64,000 bases of DNA from Bog-756 sp963839925 (GTDB lineage: Bacteria; Actinomycetota; Acidimicrobiia; Acidimicrobiales; RAAP-2): NCBI GenBank assembly GCA_963839925.1, contig CAWIWV010000001.1, positions 2,170,001 to 2,234,000 of the forward strand, given 5' to 3'. The notes under the pieces were generated by a model. That model had not been told where the DNA came from, made no database searches, and worked only from the letters and a program-made list of their open reading frames with translations. Below, in pieces: positions 15,949 to 23,769 of the stretch (the first letter of the stretch is position 1; each line of letters starts with the position of its first letter). A program made the position numbers and the translations under genes.

Positions 15949-17402
15949 ATACCGCCGCCGGTGCTGCCCTTGGGCTTCTGGTCCTTTCCGGAGCCGGAGC
16001 GCTCCCTGCTGTCGCACTCGCGCGAGGTCGCGTGGTGGTCTTCCCACTCATCCCGCTGAGCGGTGCCGTGCTGGCGGGCCTGGCGGTCACCGCCATGACC
16101 GGAATCGGAGGCGGGATCATGGAGTGGTTCGTCATCCTCTCGCTGCTTGCCGCCGCAGCGGTCGTCGTCTGGTGGTGGCGCCACCCCGCGACGCGCCCTT
16201 GGGCTACCGAAGGCGGGCGGACGCCGGCACGAGGACTCTGCGGTGCCGCCTTGGGCCTCGCGGCCATCGCCGCCGCGTTGGGCCTCAGAGGTCTCAAAGG
16301 GCGAACCATCGGTTACGACGCCCGAACGACTTGGATGGTCCACCCTGCCTGGTACCTGGGCGGCCATGCGACGAGCGTCGCAGCTCTCCGCAATGTCGCC
16401 CTCGAGTTCTCGCATGCCCCCTACCCGCCGCTCGTTGGAGGAGCAGTGGCGGTGACGTGGTTCGTGTCCGGCCTTCACACCGACTGGCTGGGCGTGGTGA
16501 TGATGGCGCTCCTCGGAACGCTCGCGGTGGTGGCGGCAGCCAGCGCGTTGGTGGAGGTTGCCCGCAAGCTTGCCGGGAACTCCGACGAGTCAGTACGGCG
16601 GACCGTCGTCCTCGGGACCGGAGTCCTCGCGACCGGCCTCATGGTGCTCGTGGCGTTCGGCGTTTCGGGAGTGTTCATACTGGACGGCTACGCAGACGCG
16701 CTGTGGTCCGCCGCAGCGGTTGGAGCTGTGGTGTTCGGACTGGTCCTTCCGTGCGAGCCGGCCAATACCGGAGCGGCAGTCATCCTGGCCACGGTTGCGG
16801 GGACCACCAAGCTCGAAGGTTCTGTGACAGCCGCAATCATCGTCGGCCTCATTGCGGCGCGCTTGCTGGCACGGGAACTCTCGTCCGGCCGGGCCCGAGC
16901 GTGGATGCACGCCGGTGCCGTCGCATTCGGCGCGTGGCTGGTGATCGGCATCTGGCCGCTGGTCATCCGGCTCCTCAGTGCCCGGCCGGACAGACCTGTC
17001 GGAGGTGCACGCCAAGGCAGTGACCTCTCCCGTCTCCACACCTCAGCATTCGCGCTGTGGAGTGAGACGCACATCGTCGCCGTGGCCATCGTTGTTGCCG
17101 TCGTCAGCGCGTTCTTCTTGCGGGGCCTGCGTCGAAGAACAGGGCTCGGCAATGACGTCTGGTCGTGGGCCGCGCTGTGCGCAGGAGTACTCGTGGTGCT
17201 GTTTGCATATGTCGTTGGGCCCGGCAGCGTCGAGGAATGGATCCACACTTCTATCTCGCGGATCATGATGTTCGCGCAGCTCCAGGCCTACTGGATCATG
17301 GCGATCTGGGCGATCATCGCCGTGGCCGAGTTTGTGTTTGGTGGGGATGACAATCTCGCGATCCAACCCCCACTCGAATCAGCGACGCTCGCTCCAACTT
17401 GA
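15945..17402 (+). CDS. Polytopic membrane protein, probable GT-C-type glycosyltransferase
   Basis: 485-residue integral membrane protein with about eleven predicted helices. The first large loop holds GYDARTTWMVHPAWYLGG, resembling the acidic catalytic loop of GT-C transferases that use polyprenyl-phosphate sugars, and AGTTKLEGSVTAAI resembles the conserved K-x-EG helix of that fold. A role in adding sugars to an envelope glycan outside the membrane fits the neighbouring acyltransferase, but donor and acceptor are unknown and the family call is moderate. It is coupled to the upstream anchored protein by ATGA at 15945-15948. The stop codon lies within repeat copy A at 17382-17424. Confidence 0.6.
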   Translation: MNTAAGAALGLLVLSGAGALPAVALARGRVVVFPLIPLSGAVLAGLAVTAMTGIGGGIMEWFVILSLLAAAAVVVWWWRHPATRPWATEGGRTPARGLCGAALGLAAIAAALGLRGLKGRTIGYDARTTWMVHPAWYLGGHATSVAALRNVALEFSHAPYPPLVGGAVAVTWFVSGLHTDWLGVVMMALLGTLAVVAAASALVEVARKLAGNSDESVRRTVVLGTGVLATGLMVLVAFGVSGVFILDGYADALWSAAAVGAVVFGLVLPCEPANTGAAVILATVAGTTKLEGSVTAAIIVGLIAARLLARELSSGRARAWMHAGAVAFGAWLVIGIWPLVIRLLSARPDRPVGGARQGSDLSRLHTSAFALWSETHIVAVAIVVAVVSAFFLRGLRRRTGLGNDVWSWAALCAGVLVVLFAYVVGPGSVEEWIHTSISRIMMFAQLQAYWIMAIWAIIAVAEFVFGGDDNLAIQPPLESATLAPT

Positions 17403-17424
17403 CAGAAACTCTCGAATTGCTTGG
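17382..17424 (+). repeat. Imperfect direct repeat, copy A
   Basis: 43-bp element matching 19749-19791 at 32 of 43 positions by hand alignment, with an exact 10-base core CAACTTGACA at 17395-17404. It spans the stop codon of the GT-C-like gene. Together the copies bracket the third acyltransferase gene. The TTGACA inside is not followed by a plausible -10 box at normal spacing. Confidence 0.45.
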
Positions 17425-17555
17425 TCGGGAAAGTCGTGGCCAGGCGAATGAATCAGCCCTCTGGCCCTCTCAGCCTTTGGAATAAACTGGCACGCCATTC
17501 GTTTTCGGGCTGACCGTTCGGCGCCTTCAGTGGAGCCGATCGAGGTTGGGGGCAT

Positions 17556-19694
17556 ATGGCAGAGCTGAGCTTTGAGCCAGTCCAAATCGAAACGTACTTA
17601 GCGACCGACCGCACCTTGCCGTCAGGCGACGAGGCAGGGACTGCCCCAGGCGACCGCCCGTTCCGTCCCGATGTCGAAGGCCTGCGGGCCGTTGCCGTGC
17701 TCCTCGTTGTTCTGTTTCATTCGGGTGTCTCATGGGTGTCCGGTGGCTATGTCGGGGTGGACGTGTTCTTCGTGATCTCGGGATTTGTGATCACCGGCGT
17801 CCTGCTCCGGGAACGAACCTCGACCGGAAGGACCTCCATTCTCGCCTTCTACGGGCGCCGAGCACGACGGATTATCCCTGCCGCCACCCTCGTCATCATC
17901 GCGACCGTCATCTTGGCCTACTGGTTCCTCGGCATCGGTGGGGGTGCTCCCGCAGCCACCGATGCACGGTGGGCGGCAGTGTTCTTGGCCAACTTCCACT
18001 TCATCTCCACCGGCACCAACTACTTGAGCTCGCAGCAGCCCCCGTCCCCTCTCCAGAACTTTTGGTCTCTGGCCGTGGAGGAGCAGTTCTATCTCGTCTA
18101 TCCCACCATCTTCCTGGTGGTGGCTGGGCTGAAGCGCCTCACCCTCCGGGCGCGCTTGGCCCTCGTGCTGACCGTGGTCATCGTTGTTTCGTTCGCCTAC
18201 TCAGTCAGCAACACCCATGCCGACCCGGTCAATGCCTACTTCTCGCCCTTCACCAGAGCCTGGGAGCTGGCCCTGGGTGCTCTGGTAGCAGTGTGCACTC
18301 CCCGGCTGTTGCGCATCCCGGCCCAAATTGCCGCTTCTGCCACCTGGGTCGGCCTTGGAGCCATCTTGGTGGGCGCCTGCGCATTCACAGGCCAGACTGC
18401 CTATCCAGGCTCACTGGTCGCCATCCCGGTTGTCGGCGCGGCCCTCGTCATCGCCGGGGGGATGAATGCCCATGCCGCCGGCGCCGAGGCCCTCTTGAAC
18501 CTGGCTCCTTTCCGCTGGCTCGGGCAACGGTCGTACTCGCTCTATCTGTGGCACTGGCCCATCCTGATCATCGCTGCCGAGTACGCGGGCAAGACCACTC
18601 TCCCGGTGAAGGACAACCTCGGGTGGGACCTGGTGGCACTGGCTGCGGCCATGCTCACCTACCGGCTGGTCGAGAACCCCATTCGCCATGCTCCAGTATT
18701 CCGCCGCATCCGCTGGGCCAGTATTGGCCTCGGGGTCGGGCTGGTTGCCCTGACCTTTGCGAGCGTCGCGGTGGTGTCGGCCATCGGAAACAGTTCCGTT
18801 GGCACCAACGGACGAGTGGCCGCCCTTGCCCAAGGTCCTTCGGTCTCTCTCAGGACAGTGAAAGCGGCTGTCGCAGCATCCAGGCACATCGAGAAACTGC
18901 CATCAAATTTAGATCCGCCACTTCAGACATTCATCGCGAATCCTGGAAAATTCTTGGGCCATCCCACCGGAACGCGCGGAAAGGCCTGTGCTTCAGATCC
19001 ATCGCAATACACAGTGGGAGAGTGCGCCTTCGGTGATCCAAAGGCAAGCCGAACCATCGTCCTCCTTGGTGATTCTCATGCCGCGATGTGGTTCCAGGCA
19101 CTGAACGGAATCGCCATCCGCAAGCACTGGAAGCTCGTCCTCCTCTATAAGGATGGATGTCCTGCATCCCTCGTTCCTGTCGAGAGACAAGGCGTCGTCA
19201 ACGAGCGGTGCAACCAATGGCACAAGTTCGTCGTTGGCCGTATCAGGTCGATCGATCCAGAGGTGCTCATCGTTTCGCAAGCCGAGTTGTACGTCAGACC
19301 GGATGGCAGTCGCTATTACCCGAGTCAGTGGCAACGCTCCCTCGACACCACACTCGCAATGCTGTCAACGCAAAACACCAAGAAGACAATTGTCTTGGGG
19401 AATCTCGTCGCATCTGGTTCGAGCGGGCCCGACTGCCTAGGACGCCACACAGACAACGTCCAAACGTGTTCCTCCCACCCTCGACTTAACTTCGTGGCAC
19501 TCAACAAGGCCGAGAAGAGAGCAGCCAAGGCGGTGGGCGCGAAATATGTCAACGTCGTGCCTTGGTTTTGCACCTCCGTTTGTAGTGAGGTCATTGGAAA
19601 CGACGAGGTCTACTGGCAGAACCATGTAACGGTTGGATACTCACTCTTCCTAGAAGGCGTTCTTCAGAAGGCAATCGCCCTCCCGAAGAAGTAG
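17556..19694 (+). CDS. Membrane acyltransferase 3 fused to SGNH-like domain (OatA-like), copy 3
   Basis: 712-residue membrane protein. Residues about 32-400 are Acyl_transf_3 (RPDVEGLRAVAVLLVVLFHSG, FFVISGFVITG, FYGRRARRIIPAA, SLAVEEQFYLVYP). The C-terminal region, about 470-712, is SGNH-like with LLGDSHAAMWF as the Ser block and VYWQNHVTVGYS where the Asp/His block is expected. The usual Asp three residues before the His is not obvious, so the triad may be altered. The domain is closer to the O-antigen or polysaccharide acetylase type than copies 1 and 2. The N-terminal half is GC-rich, while DNA after about 18890 is clearly richer in A/T. A single-gene unit bracketed by 43-bp repeats. Confidence 0.85.
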   Translation: MAELSFEPVQIETYLATDRTLPSGDEAGTAPGDRPFRPDVEGLRAVAVLLVVLFHSGVSWVSGGYVGVDVFFVISGFVITGVLLRERTSTGRTSILAFYGRRARRIIPAATLVIIATVILAYWFLGIGGGAPAATDARWAAVFLANFHFISTGTNYLSSQQPPSPLQNFWSLAVEEQFYLVYPTIFLVVAGLKRLTLRARLALVLTVVIVVSFAYSVSNTHADPVNAYFSPFTRAWELALGALVAVCTPRLLRIPAQIAASATWVGLGAILVGACAFTGQTAYPGSLVAIPVVGAALVIAGGMNAHAAGAEALLNLAPFRWLGQRSYSLYLWHWPILIIAAEYAGKTTLPVKDNLGWDLVALAAAMLTYRLVENPIRHAPVFRRIRWASIGLGVGLVALTFASVAVVSAIGNSSVGTNGRVAALAQGPSVSLRTVKAAVAASRHIEKLPSNLDPPLQTFIANPGKFLGHPTGTRGKACASDPSQYTVGECAFGDPKASRTIVLLGDSHAAMWFQALNGIAIRKHWKLVLLYKDGCPASLVPVERQGVVNERCNQWHKFVVGRIRSIDPEVLIVSQAELYVRPDGSRYYPSQWQRSLDTTLAMLSTQNTKKTIVLGNLVASGSSGPDCLGRHTDNVQTCSSHPRLNFVALNKAEKRAAKAVGAKYVNVVPWFCTSVCSEVIGNDEVYWQNHVTVGYSLFLEGVLQKAIALPKK

Positions 19695-19748
19695 TTCGCC
19701 CCCTCTCCACCGTCCCAGCGCAACCACGTCCACTCCCCAACAGATCCG

Positions 19749-19791
19749 GCAACGCTCGTCGCAACTTGACAAAAAATTTTGAACTGGTGGG
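19749..19791 (+). repeat. Imperfect direct repeat, copy B, abutting a tRNA 3' end
   Basis: Partner of the element at 17382-17424 (32 of 43 identical; core CAACTTGACA at 19762-19771). It overlaps the last bases of the minus-strand tRNA gene at 19785-19860, the kind of place where integrating elements recombine. It contains an AAAAAATTTT tract absent from copy A, which could instead act as the tRNA's terminator region. Confidence 0.45.
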
Positions 19792-19860
19792 GCAGGCAGG
19801 GATCGAACCTGCGACCGAGGGATTATGAGTCCCCTGCTCTGACCACTGAGCTACTGCCCC
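19785..19860 (-). tRNA. tRNA with CAU anticodon, probably tRNA-Ile2 (k2CAU), else tRNA-Met
   Basis: A cloverleaf is present on the minus strand. The acceptor stem GGGGCAG pairs with CTGCCCC, then A and an encoded CCA. The anticodon stem-loop reads GGGGA CTCATAA TCCC with anticodon CAT, and the T-arm contains GGTTCGATCC. The anticodon arm followed by a TCGGTCGC variable/T-stem region resembles minor isoleucine tRNAs, whose C34 is converted to lysidine by TilS, more than elongator methionine tRNAs. The identity cannot be settled by eye. Confidence 0.9.
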
Positions 19861-19893
19861 GGGTCTGCGACCGACCGACCATCGGCGACCGGC

Positions 19894-20448
19894 TCACTCC
19901 TCCATCGACACCGCGAGCACCACCTGCAGAGAGCCGAGCACGGAGATTCCGCTCCTCGCCCCGTCGGTCGACCATTCCATGACGACGATCCCGCGTCCCG
20001 CCCTCGTCCCCGGGGGGGCGAGCACCTCGGCAATCGCACCGGGGAGATATCCCACCCTCTGACCACCTCCGAAGACGGCCAACGCGCTCCTGTCGGTTGC
20101 GTTCATCGGGTCGTGCCTGATCTCCACCGTCTTCCCCGCCCCGAAGTGGGGAAGACGGATGACGTCGTCGTGAAAGTCAGCGCCCATCACCTGGGTGAAG
20201 AACACGCCGGGGAGTACCGGAGCACGGTCGTCCTCAACGAGCTCCACCGTCCGATCCTCGTCCAGATACGGCTTGTACCCGGTACCGATGACCGTACCCC
20301 CGGGCTGATCGATCGCACACTGGTGATCACGGAGAAACACCGAGAGGACGAGCGGATCGGGGTCGCCCGCACGACGCTCCTTGTCCTTCCCACCTCGAGT
20401 CACCCTCGCCACCCCACGTTCTCGAATCGATCCGTCACGTCCATTCAA
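19894..20448 (-). CDS. HIRAN-like domain protein
   Basis: Up to 184 residues. The segment EIRHDPMNATDRSALAVFGG followed by RVGYLPGAIAEVLAPPG matches the core of HIRAN domains (a P-x-N-x-x-D/S-x-x-A-V-x-V strand-turn then vGYLP), which bind single-stranded DNA 3' ends or stalled forks and are found alone or fused to helicases. No helicase is fused here. The start is uncertain: TTG 20448 opens the frame, GTG codons at about 20412 and 20403 are alternatives. It stands alone between the CAU tRNA and the monooxygenase operon, and its function is not established. Confidence 0.5.
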   Translation of the reverse strand: MNGRDGSIRERGVARVTRGGKDKERRAGDPDPLVLSVFLRDHQCAIDQPGGTVIGTGYKPYLDEDRTVELVEDDRAPVLPGVFFTQVMGADFHDDVIRLPHFGAGKTVEIRHDPMNATDRSALAVFGGGQRVGYLPGAIAEVLAPPGTRAGRGIVVMEWSTDGARSGISVLGSLQVVLAVSMEE

Positions 20449-20487
20449 ACTACTTCGGGAGATGCCGAATCGAGCGATACCACCGGC

Positions 20488-21960
20488 TCACCGACCGGCG
20501 CAGGCCACCCCTCTGAACACGAAGTCGTCCGGTTCGATCTGCCGGGTTGCCTCCCGATACCAGCCGGAGGTGTGCGGAAGCTGGGTCACGATGGAGCCTG
20601 CAGCGTTCTGGAAGTACGAGCCGCACCCTTGCGACCAGACCGTTCGGTCCAGATCCTGCACGAGCTCCCGCTCATAGCGGGCCATGGCGGTCGCGGTCAC
20701 CTCGATCGAAGGTGCGTCGAGGCTGCGCATGTGTGCGAGAGCACTGGCGACGAACTGGGCCTGCGCCTCGAGGATCAGGAGGATCGAGTTTCCACCCTGG
20801 TTGGTGTTGGGTCCGTACAGCATGAAGAAGTTGGGAAAGTCGGGCACGACCATGCCGTGGTAGGCGCGTGGGGTCCCCGCCCAATGATCGTGGAGACCGA
20901 TGCCCTCCCGACCGATCACCTCGATGCCACGCAGGTAGTCAGCGGCTCGGAACCCGGTGCACATGATGATGGTCTCGACCTGCCTCTCGCTCCCGTCGTG
21001 CGCCCGGACCCCGCTCGGAGTGATTCGCTCGATGCCGGCCACGACCAACTCGACCTGATCTTGCTGAACGGCCGGAAAGAAGTCACTGGACACGAGCGTA
21101 CGAGTGCAGCCGAAGGGGTAATCGGGGGTGAGTTTCGCCCTCAACTCGGGATCGCGCACCTTGCGCTGGAGATAGTCGCTGGCGACCGCGGCAATGGCCT
21201 CCACTGACGGATCTCCGGCGAGGAACGCGGTGGTCTGCTCGAACAAGTCATGAAGTTCCTGACGGTGCCGTGCGATCTCGTCGGGTCGTTCGGCGAACGT
21301 GCGTTGTTGCTCGGGCGCATAGGCGGGATCGTTGCGGGGAAGGATCCAGGGCGGCCGGCGCTGGTAGAGATCCAGGTGCGCCACGCGGTCGACGATCGCC
21401 GGGACGATCTGGATGGCACTTGCCCCCGTGCCGATCACCGCCACCCTCGCTCCGTTGAGATCGTGGTCGTGATCCCATCGCGCAGAGTGGAACACCGTGC
21501 CTTCGAATTCGTCCAGACCCGGAATGTCGGGGATCGTCGGACTGTGGAACATGCCGGTGGCTGACACCAGCACCGATGCCTCGTAGTTGCTGCCGGCACT
21601 ATCGCTCAGCGTCCAGCATCTGTCGCCGTCGGACCACACCGCGGACACGATCTCGGTCGACGAGCGCACCTTCCGGCGGACATCGAACCGATCGAAACAA
21701 CCCTCGAGGTAGTCGAGGATCTCGGGTTGGGAGGCATAAGCGCGCGACCAGAGCGGATTCGGGGCGAACGAGAGACTGTAGAGGTGGGAGGGAACGTCGC
21801 ACGCGGCTCCGGGATAGGTGTTGACCCGCCACGTTCCACCGACACCATCGCCGCGCTCGAACAACACAAGATCGTCGACCCCATCCTGTGCGAGACGGTG
21901 CGCCAGGGCGAGTCCGCCGAAGCCGGCACCGAGGACGCCTACCTCGAACCGCTCCGTCAT
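20488..21960 (-). CDS. Flavin-containing (Baeyer-Villiger-type) monooxygenase
   Basis: 490-residue FAD/NADPH enzyme. The first Rossmann motif GAGFGG is at residues 11-16, GVGGTW at 39-44, and the Baeyer-Villiger fingerprint F-x-G-x-x-x-H-x-x-x-W runs from F152 to W162 followed by D163. The NADPH Rossmann motif GTGASA is at 177-182. Relatives insert oxygen next to a ketone, often in cyclic ketones, steroids or long-chain ketones. ATG 21960 overlaps the stop of the VOC gene (ATGA), so both are made from one transcript. Divergent from an SDR, which could supply or remove a carbonyl for the same route. Confidence 0.88.
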   Translation of the reverse strand: MTERFEVGVLGAGFGGLALAHRLAQDGVDDLVLFERGDGVGGTWRVNTYPGAACDVPSHLYSLSFAPNPLWSRAYASQPEILDYLEGCFDRFDVRRKVRSSTEIVSAVWSDGDRCWTLSDSAGSNYEASVLVSATGMFHSPTIPDIPGLDEFEGTVFHSARWDHDHDLNGARVAVIGTGASAIQIVPAIVDRVAHLDLYQRRPPWILPRNDPAYAPEQQRTFAERPDEIARHRQELHDLFEQTTAFLAGDPSVEAIAAVASDYLQRKVRDPELRAKLTPDYPFGCTRTLVSSDFFPAVQQDQVELVVAGIERITPSGVRAHDGSERQVETIIMCTGFRAADYLRGIEVIGREGIGLHDHWAGTPRAYHGMVVPDFPNFFMLYGPNTNQGGNSILLILEAQAQFVASALAHMRSLDAPSIEVTATAMARYERELVQDLDRTVWSQGCGSYFQNAAGSIVTQLPHTSGWYREATRQIEPDDFVFRGVACAGR

Positions 21961-22430
21961 CCGTCGTCTCCGTCGGCGGCCAGCTTCGTCAAATTGGGTA
22001 GCGCCGCGGTATCGATCAGCTCCACGAGTACCCCGTCCGGATCAGCCACCACAGCCATGGCCACGCCGCTCACCTCAATTCGCCGGGGCTCGCCACCCAG
22101 CCCGAGAGCTCGAAGCCTCTCCAGCACTGCATCGACCTCGATCATCACCGAAAGCAGAAGGAATCCCGATGAGGCCTGCGCGCCTGCAACCGCCCCCACT
22201 CCGGACTCGACGGGTCCGAGGTCGACCAGCTCGAGTTGCCCGGCATCCGGGCGGCCAGGATCCCCGAGGAACACGGATCGCAACGAATTCGAGGGGGCCC
22301 GCAGGAGGGTCGGCCAGTCACCTTGGAACCGCTCATCGAGGAGGACGGAGAATCCCAAGCCGTCGCGCCAGAACCTCAGGCTCTCGTCGATGTCACGCAC
22401 GCAGATGGCGGAATGATGGACCGTTGGCAT
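21957..22430 (-). CDS. VOC (glyoxalase/dioxygenase-like) family protein
   Basis: 157-residue protein with two beta-alpha-beta-beta-beta repeats typical of the vicinal-oxygen-chelate fold: HHSAICVRDIDESLRFWRDGLGF at the N-terminus and VAMAVVADPDGVLVELID at the end. Likely metal ligands are His5 or His6 and the Glu of VELID. Members include glyoxalases, epimerases and extradiol dioxygenases; the specific reaction is not clear. ATG 22430 gives the standard family start. First gene of a two-gene operon with the monooxygenase, divergent from the SDR gene by 53 bases. Confidence 0.8.
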   Translation of the reverse strand: MPTVHHSAICVRDIDESLRFWRDGLGFSVLLDERFQGDWPTLLRAPSNSLRSVFLGDPGRPDAGQLELVDLGPVESGVGAVAGAQASSGFLLLSVMIEVDAVLERLRALGLGGEPRRIEVSGVAMAVVADPDGVLVELIDTAALPNLTKLAADGDDG

Positions 22431-22451
22431 TTGGATTGTGAATCTATACTC
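22424..22451 (+). promoter_or_regulatory. Candidate promoter for the SDR gene
   Basis: TTGGCA (22424-22429), a 16-base spacer, then TATACT (22446-22451) resemble -35 and -10 boxes of a housekeeping sigma factor. The -10 lies 32 bases before the ATG at 22484 and AGGGAG follows it. The -35 overlaps the start codon of the opposing VOC gene. Found by eye only. Confidence 0.4.
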
Positions 22452-22483
22452 GGCGTCCCAGTCCAGTCGCAGGGAGTTTCTGC

Positions 22484-23197
22484 ATGACGAGCTCGGTCGT
22501 AGTCGGTGGTGCGTCGGGCATCGGGGCAAGCGTCGTCGAACGACAGCGAGCCCGGGGCGACCAGGTGGTGGTCTGGGACATCGACGAGTCGGCCGACATC
22601 CGCTGCAATATCGCCGATCCCGAACAGATCGAGGCCGCCGCAACGGCAACCGTCGAGCGCATCGGTGTCCCGGAGATGGTGACGGTGACCGCCGGCATCG
22701 GCCATTCGTCAACACTCTTGGACGCCGACCCAGACGAGTGGGATCGGGTCGTGGGCACCAACGCCAAGGGGGCCTGGCTGGCCATCCGGAGTTTGGCGAA
22801 ACCGATGCTGGCCGGGTCGGGTGGCTCCATCGTCGTCGCCAGCAGCGTCAGCGCCCGCCTGGCGGACAAGGGGATGGCCCTCTACTGCGTCTCGAAGGCC
22901 GCCCTCGAGATGGTGATCAAGGTGGCCGCTTTGGAGTGGGCGCCCGGCATTCGGGTCAACGGAGTCGCTCCCGGGGTCACCGACACCCCGATGCTCGGTC
23001 CGGTCCCGCGCGACGGTGCATGGTTGGGCGGCATCGCCGAACGCACCGCGCTCGGGCGGTTGGGTCGTCCGGACGACATCGCCGAGGCGATTCTCGCCCT
23101 CCATGACACCCACTGGGTCACCGGTCACGTCCTCGTCAGCGACGGGGGGCTCTCGCTGCGCAGCCCGATCGACCCCCTCGGACGGCAGTCCGGCTGA
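22484..23197 (+). CDS. SDR family oxidoreductase
   Basis: 237-residue short-chain dehydrogenase/reductase. The cofactor loop GGASGIG (residues 8-14) and Asp32 (VVVWDID) suggest NAD(H) preference. The active site is Ser120/121 and Y134-x-x-x-K138 (YCVSK). NGVAPGVTDTPM after the active site and GRLGRPDDIAEAI before the C-terminal strand are typical classical-SDR blocks. It is shorter than many SDRs in the segment after the cofactor loop. It probably oxidises a secondary alcohol or reduces a ketone in the pathway of the divergent monooxygenase; the substrate is unknown. Confidence 0.87.
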   Translation: MTSSVVVGGASGIGASVVERQRARGDQVVVWDIDESADIRCNIADPEQIEAAATATVERIGVPEMVTVTAGIGHSSTLLDADPDEWDRVVGTNAKGAWLAIRSLAKPMLAGSGGSIVVASSVSARLADKGMALYCVSKAALEMVIKVAALEWAPGIRVNGVAPGVTDTPMLGPVPRDGAWLGGIAERTALGRLGRPDDIAEAILALHDTHWVTGHVLVSDGGLSLRSPIDPLGRQSG

Positions 23198-23249
23198 CCG
23201 CTCGACGAGGGCCAGGCAACCGGCACGTCGATAACAGTCAGATTTAGTT

Positions 23250-23276
23250 GCACTGATACACTATCTGCATCAGTAC
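23250..23276. promoter_or_regulatory. Inverted repeat upstream of MarR gene, candidate operator
   Basis: GCACTGATAC (23250-23259) and GCATCAGTAC (23267-23276) are inverted copies matching at 8 of 10 positions around a 7-base spacer. The position, 61 bases before the MarR start, fits an autoregulatory operator for a dimeric winged-helix repressor. Confidence 0.45.
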
Positions 23277-23337
23277 CTTATCCTCACCATCTTCCTCGGC
23301 ATCCGCCCACGGCCGACGACATCTGACTGACGCGGTC

Positions 23338-23769
23338 ATGACGGCCAGTCGGGTCCTCGTCGCAGTCGCGGCCCGGTCACTGACAGACCACGAGGAAGAG
23401 GTTTCTTTGCAGCAGTATCGAGCCCTGATCGTCCTTGCGTCGCGAGGACCTCAGCGACCGCGTGACCTCGCCGCAGCGCTGGGTGTTGATCCGTCGACGG
23501 CAACTCGGCTCTGCGACCGGCTCGCTCGAAAACGGCTGATTTCACGCCGACACGCTGGAGCCGACCGGCGCGAGGTCCGTCTCGATCTGACGCCGAAGGG
23601 GAACCGACTCGTCGACAGTGTCACTCAGCGCAGACGAGAGGAGATTGACCGGATCTTGCGCGCCGTTCCGGTCTCAGAGCGGTCGAACCTGGTGCGTGCC
23701 TTCGAGGTCTTCGGCAAGGCAGCCGGCGAGATCCCCGAGGAGGACTGGCAACGGAGTTGGGACCTGTGA
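23338..23769 (+). CDS. MarR family transcriptional regulator
   Basis: 143-residue winged-helix repressor. The core shows LQQYRALIVLASRG, the recognition helix region LAAALGVDPSTATRLCDRLARKRLISR, and the wing DRREVRLDLTPKGNRLV, in family order. The N-terminal dimerisation helix is somewhat short. No better start exists upstream before an in-frame stop, so ATG 23338 is used. The stop overlaps the ATG of the ClC gene (TGATG), so it is probably co-transcribed and may control that channel, responding to an anion or small ligand. A palindrome at 23250-23276 is a candidate target. Confidence 0.82.
   Translation: MTASRVLVAVAARSLTDHEEEVSLQQYRALIVLASRGPQRPRDLAAALGVDPSTATRLCDRLARKRLISRRHAGADRREVRLDLTPKGNRLVDSVTQRRREEIDRILRAVPVSERSNLVRAFEVFGKAAGEIPEEDWQRSWDL

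Noticed and set aside
17399..17427. TTGACA as a -35 box for the acyltransferase gene
   Set aside because: No -10-like hexamer follows at 16-18 bases; the hexamer belongs to the direct repeat.
17382..19791. A genomic island or prophage
   Set aside because: No integrase, recombinase or phage gene is present; only the repeats and one cargo gene remain.
20113..21207. Open frame of 364 codons on the plus strand
   Set aside because: Antisense to the monooxygenase and the HIRAN-like gene; no domain and no ribosome site.
22431..22715. N-terminal extension of the VOC gene upstream of 22430
   Set aside because: The extension runs antisense through the SDR gene; the family start is at ATG 22430.
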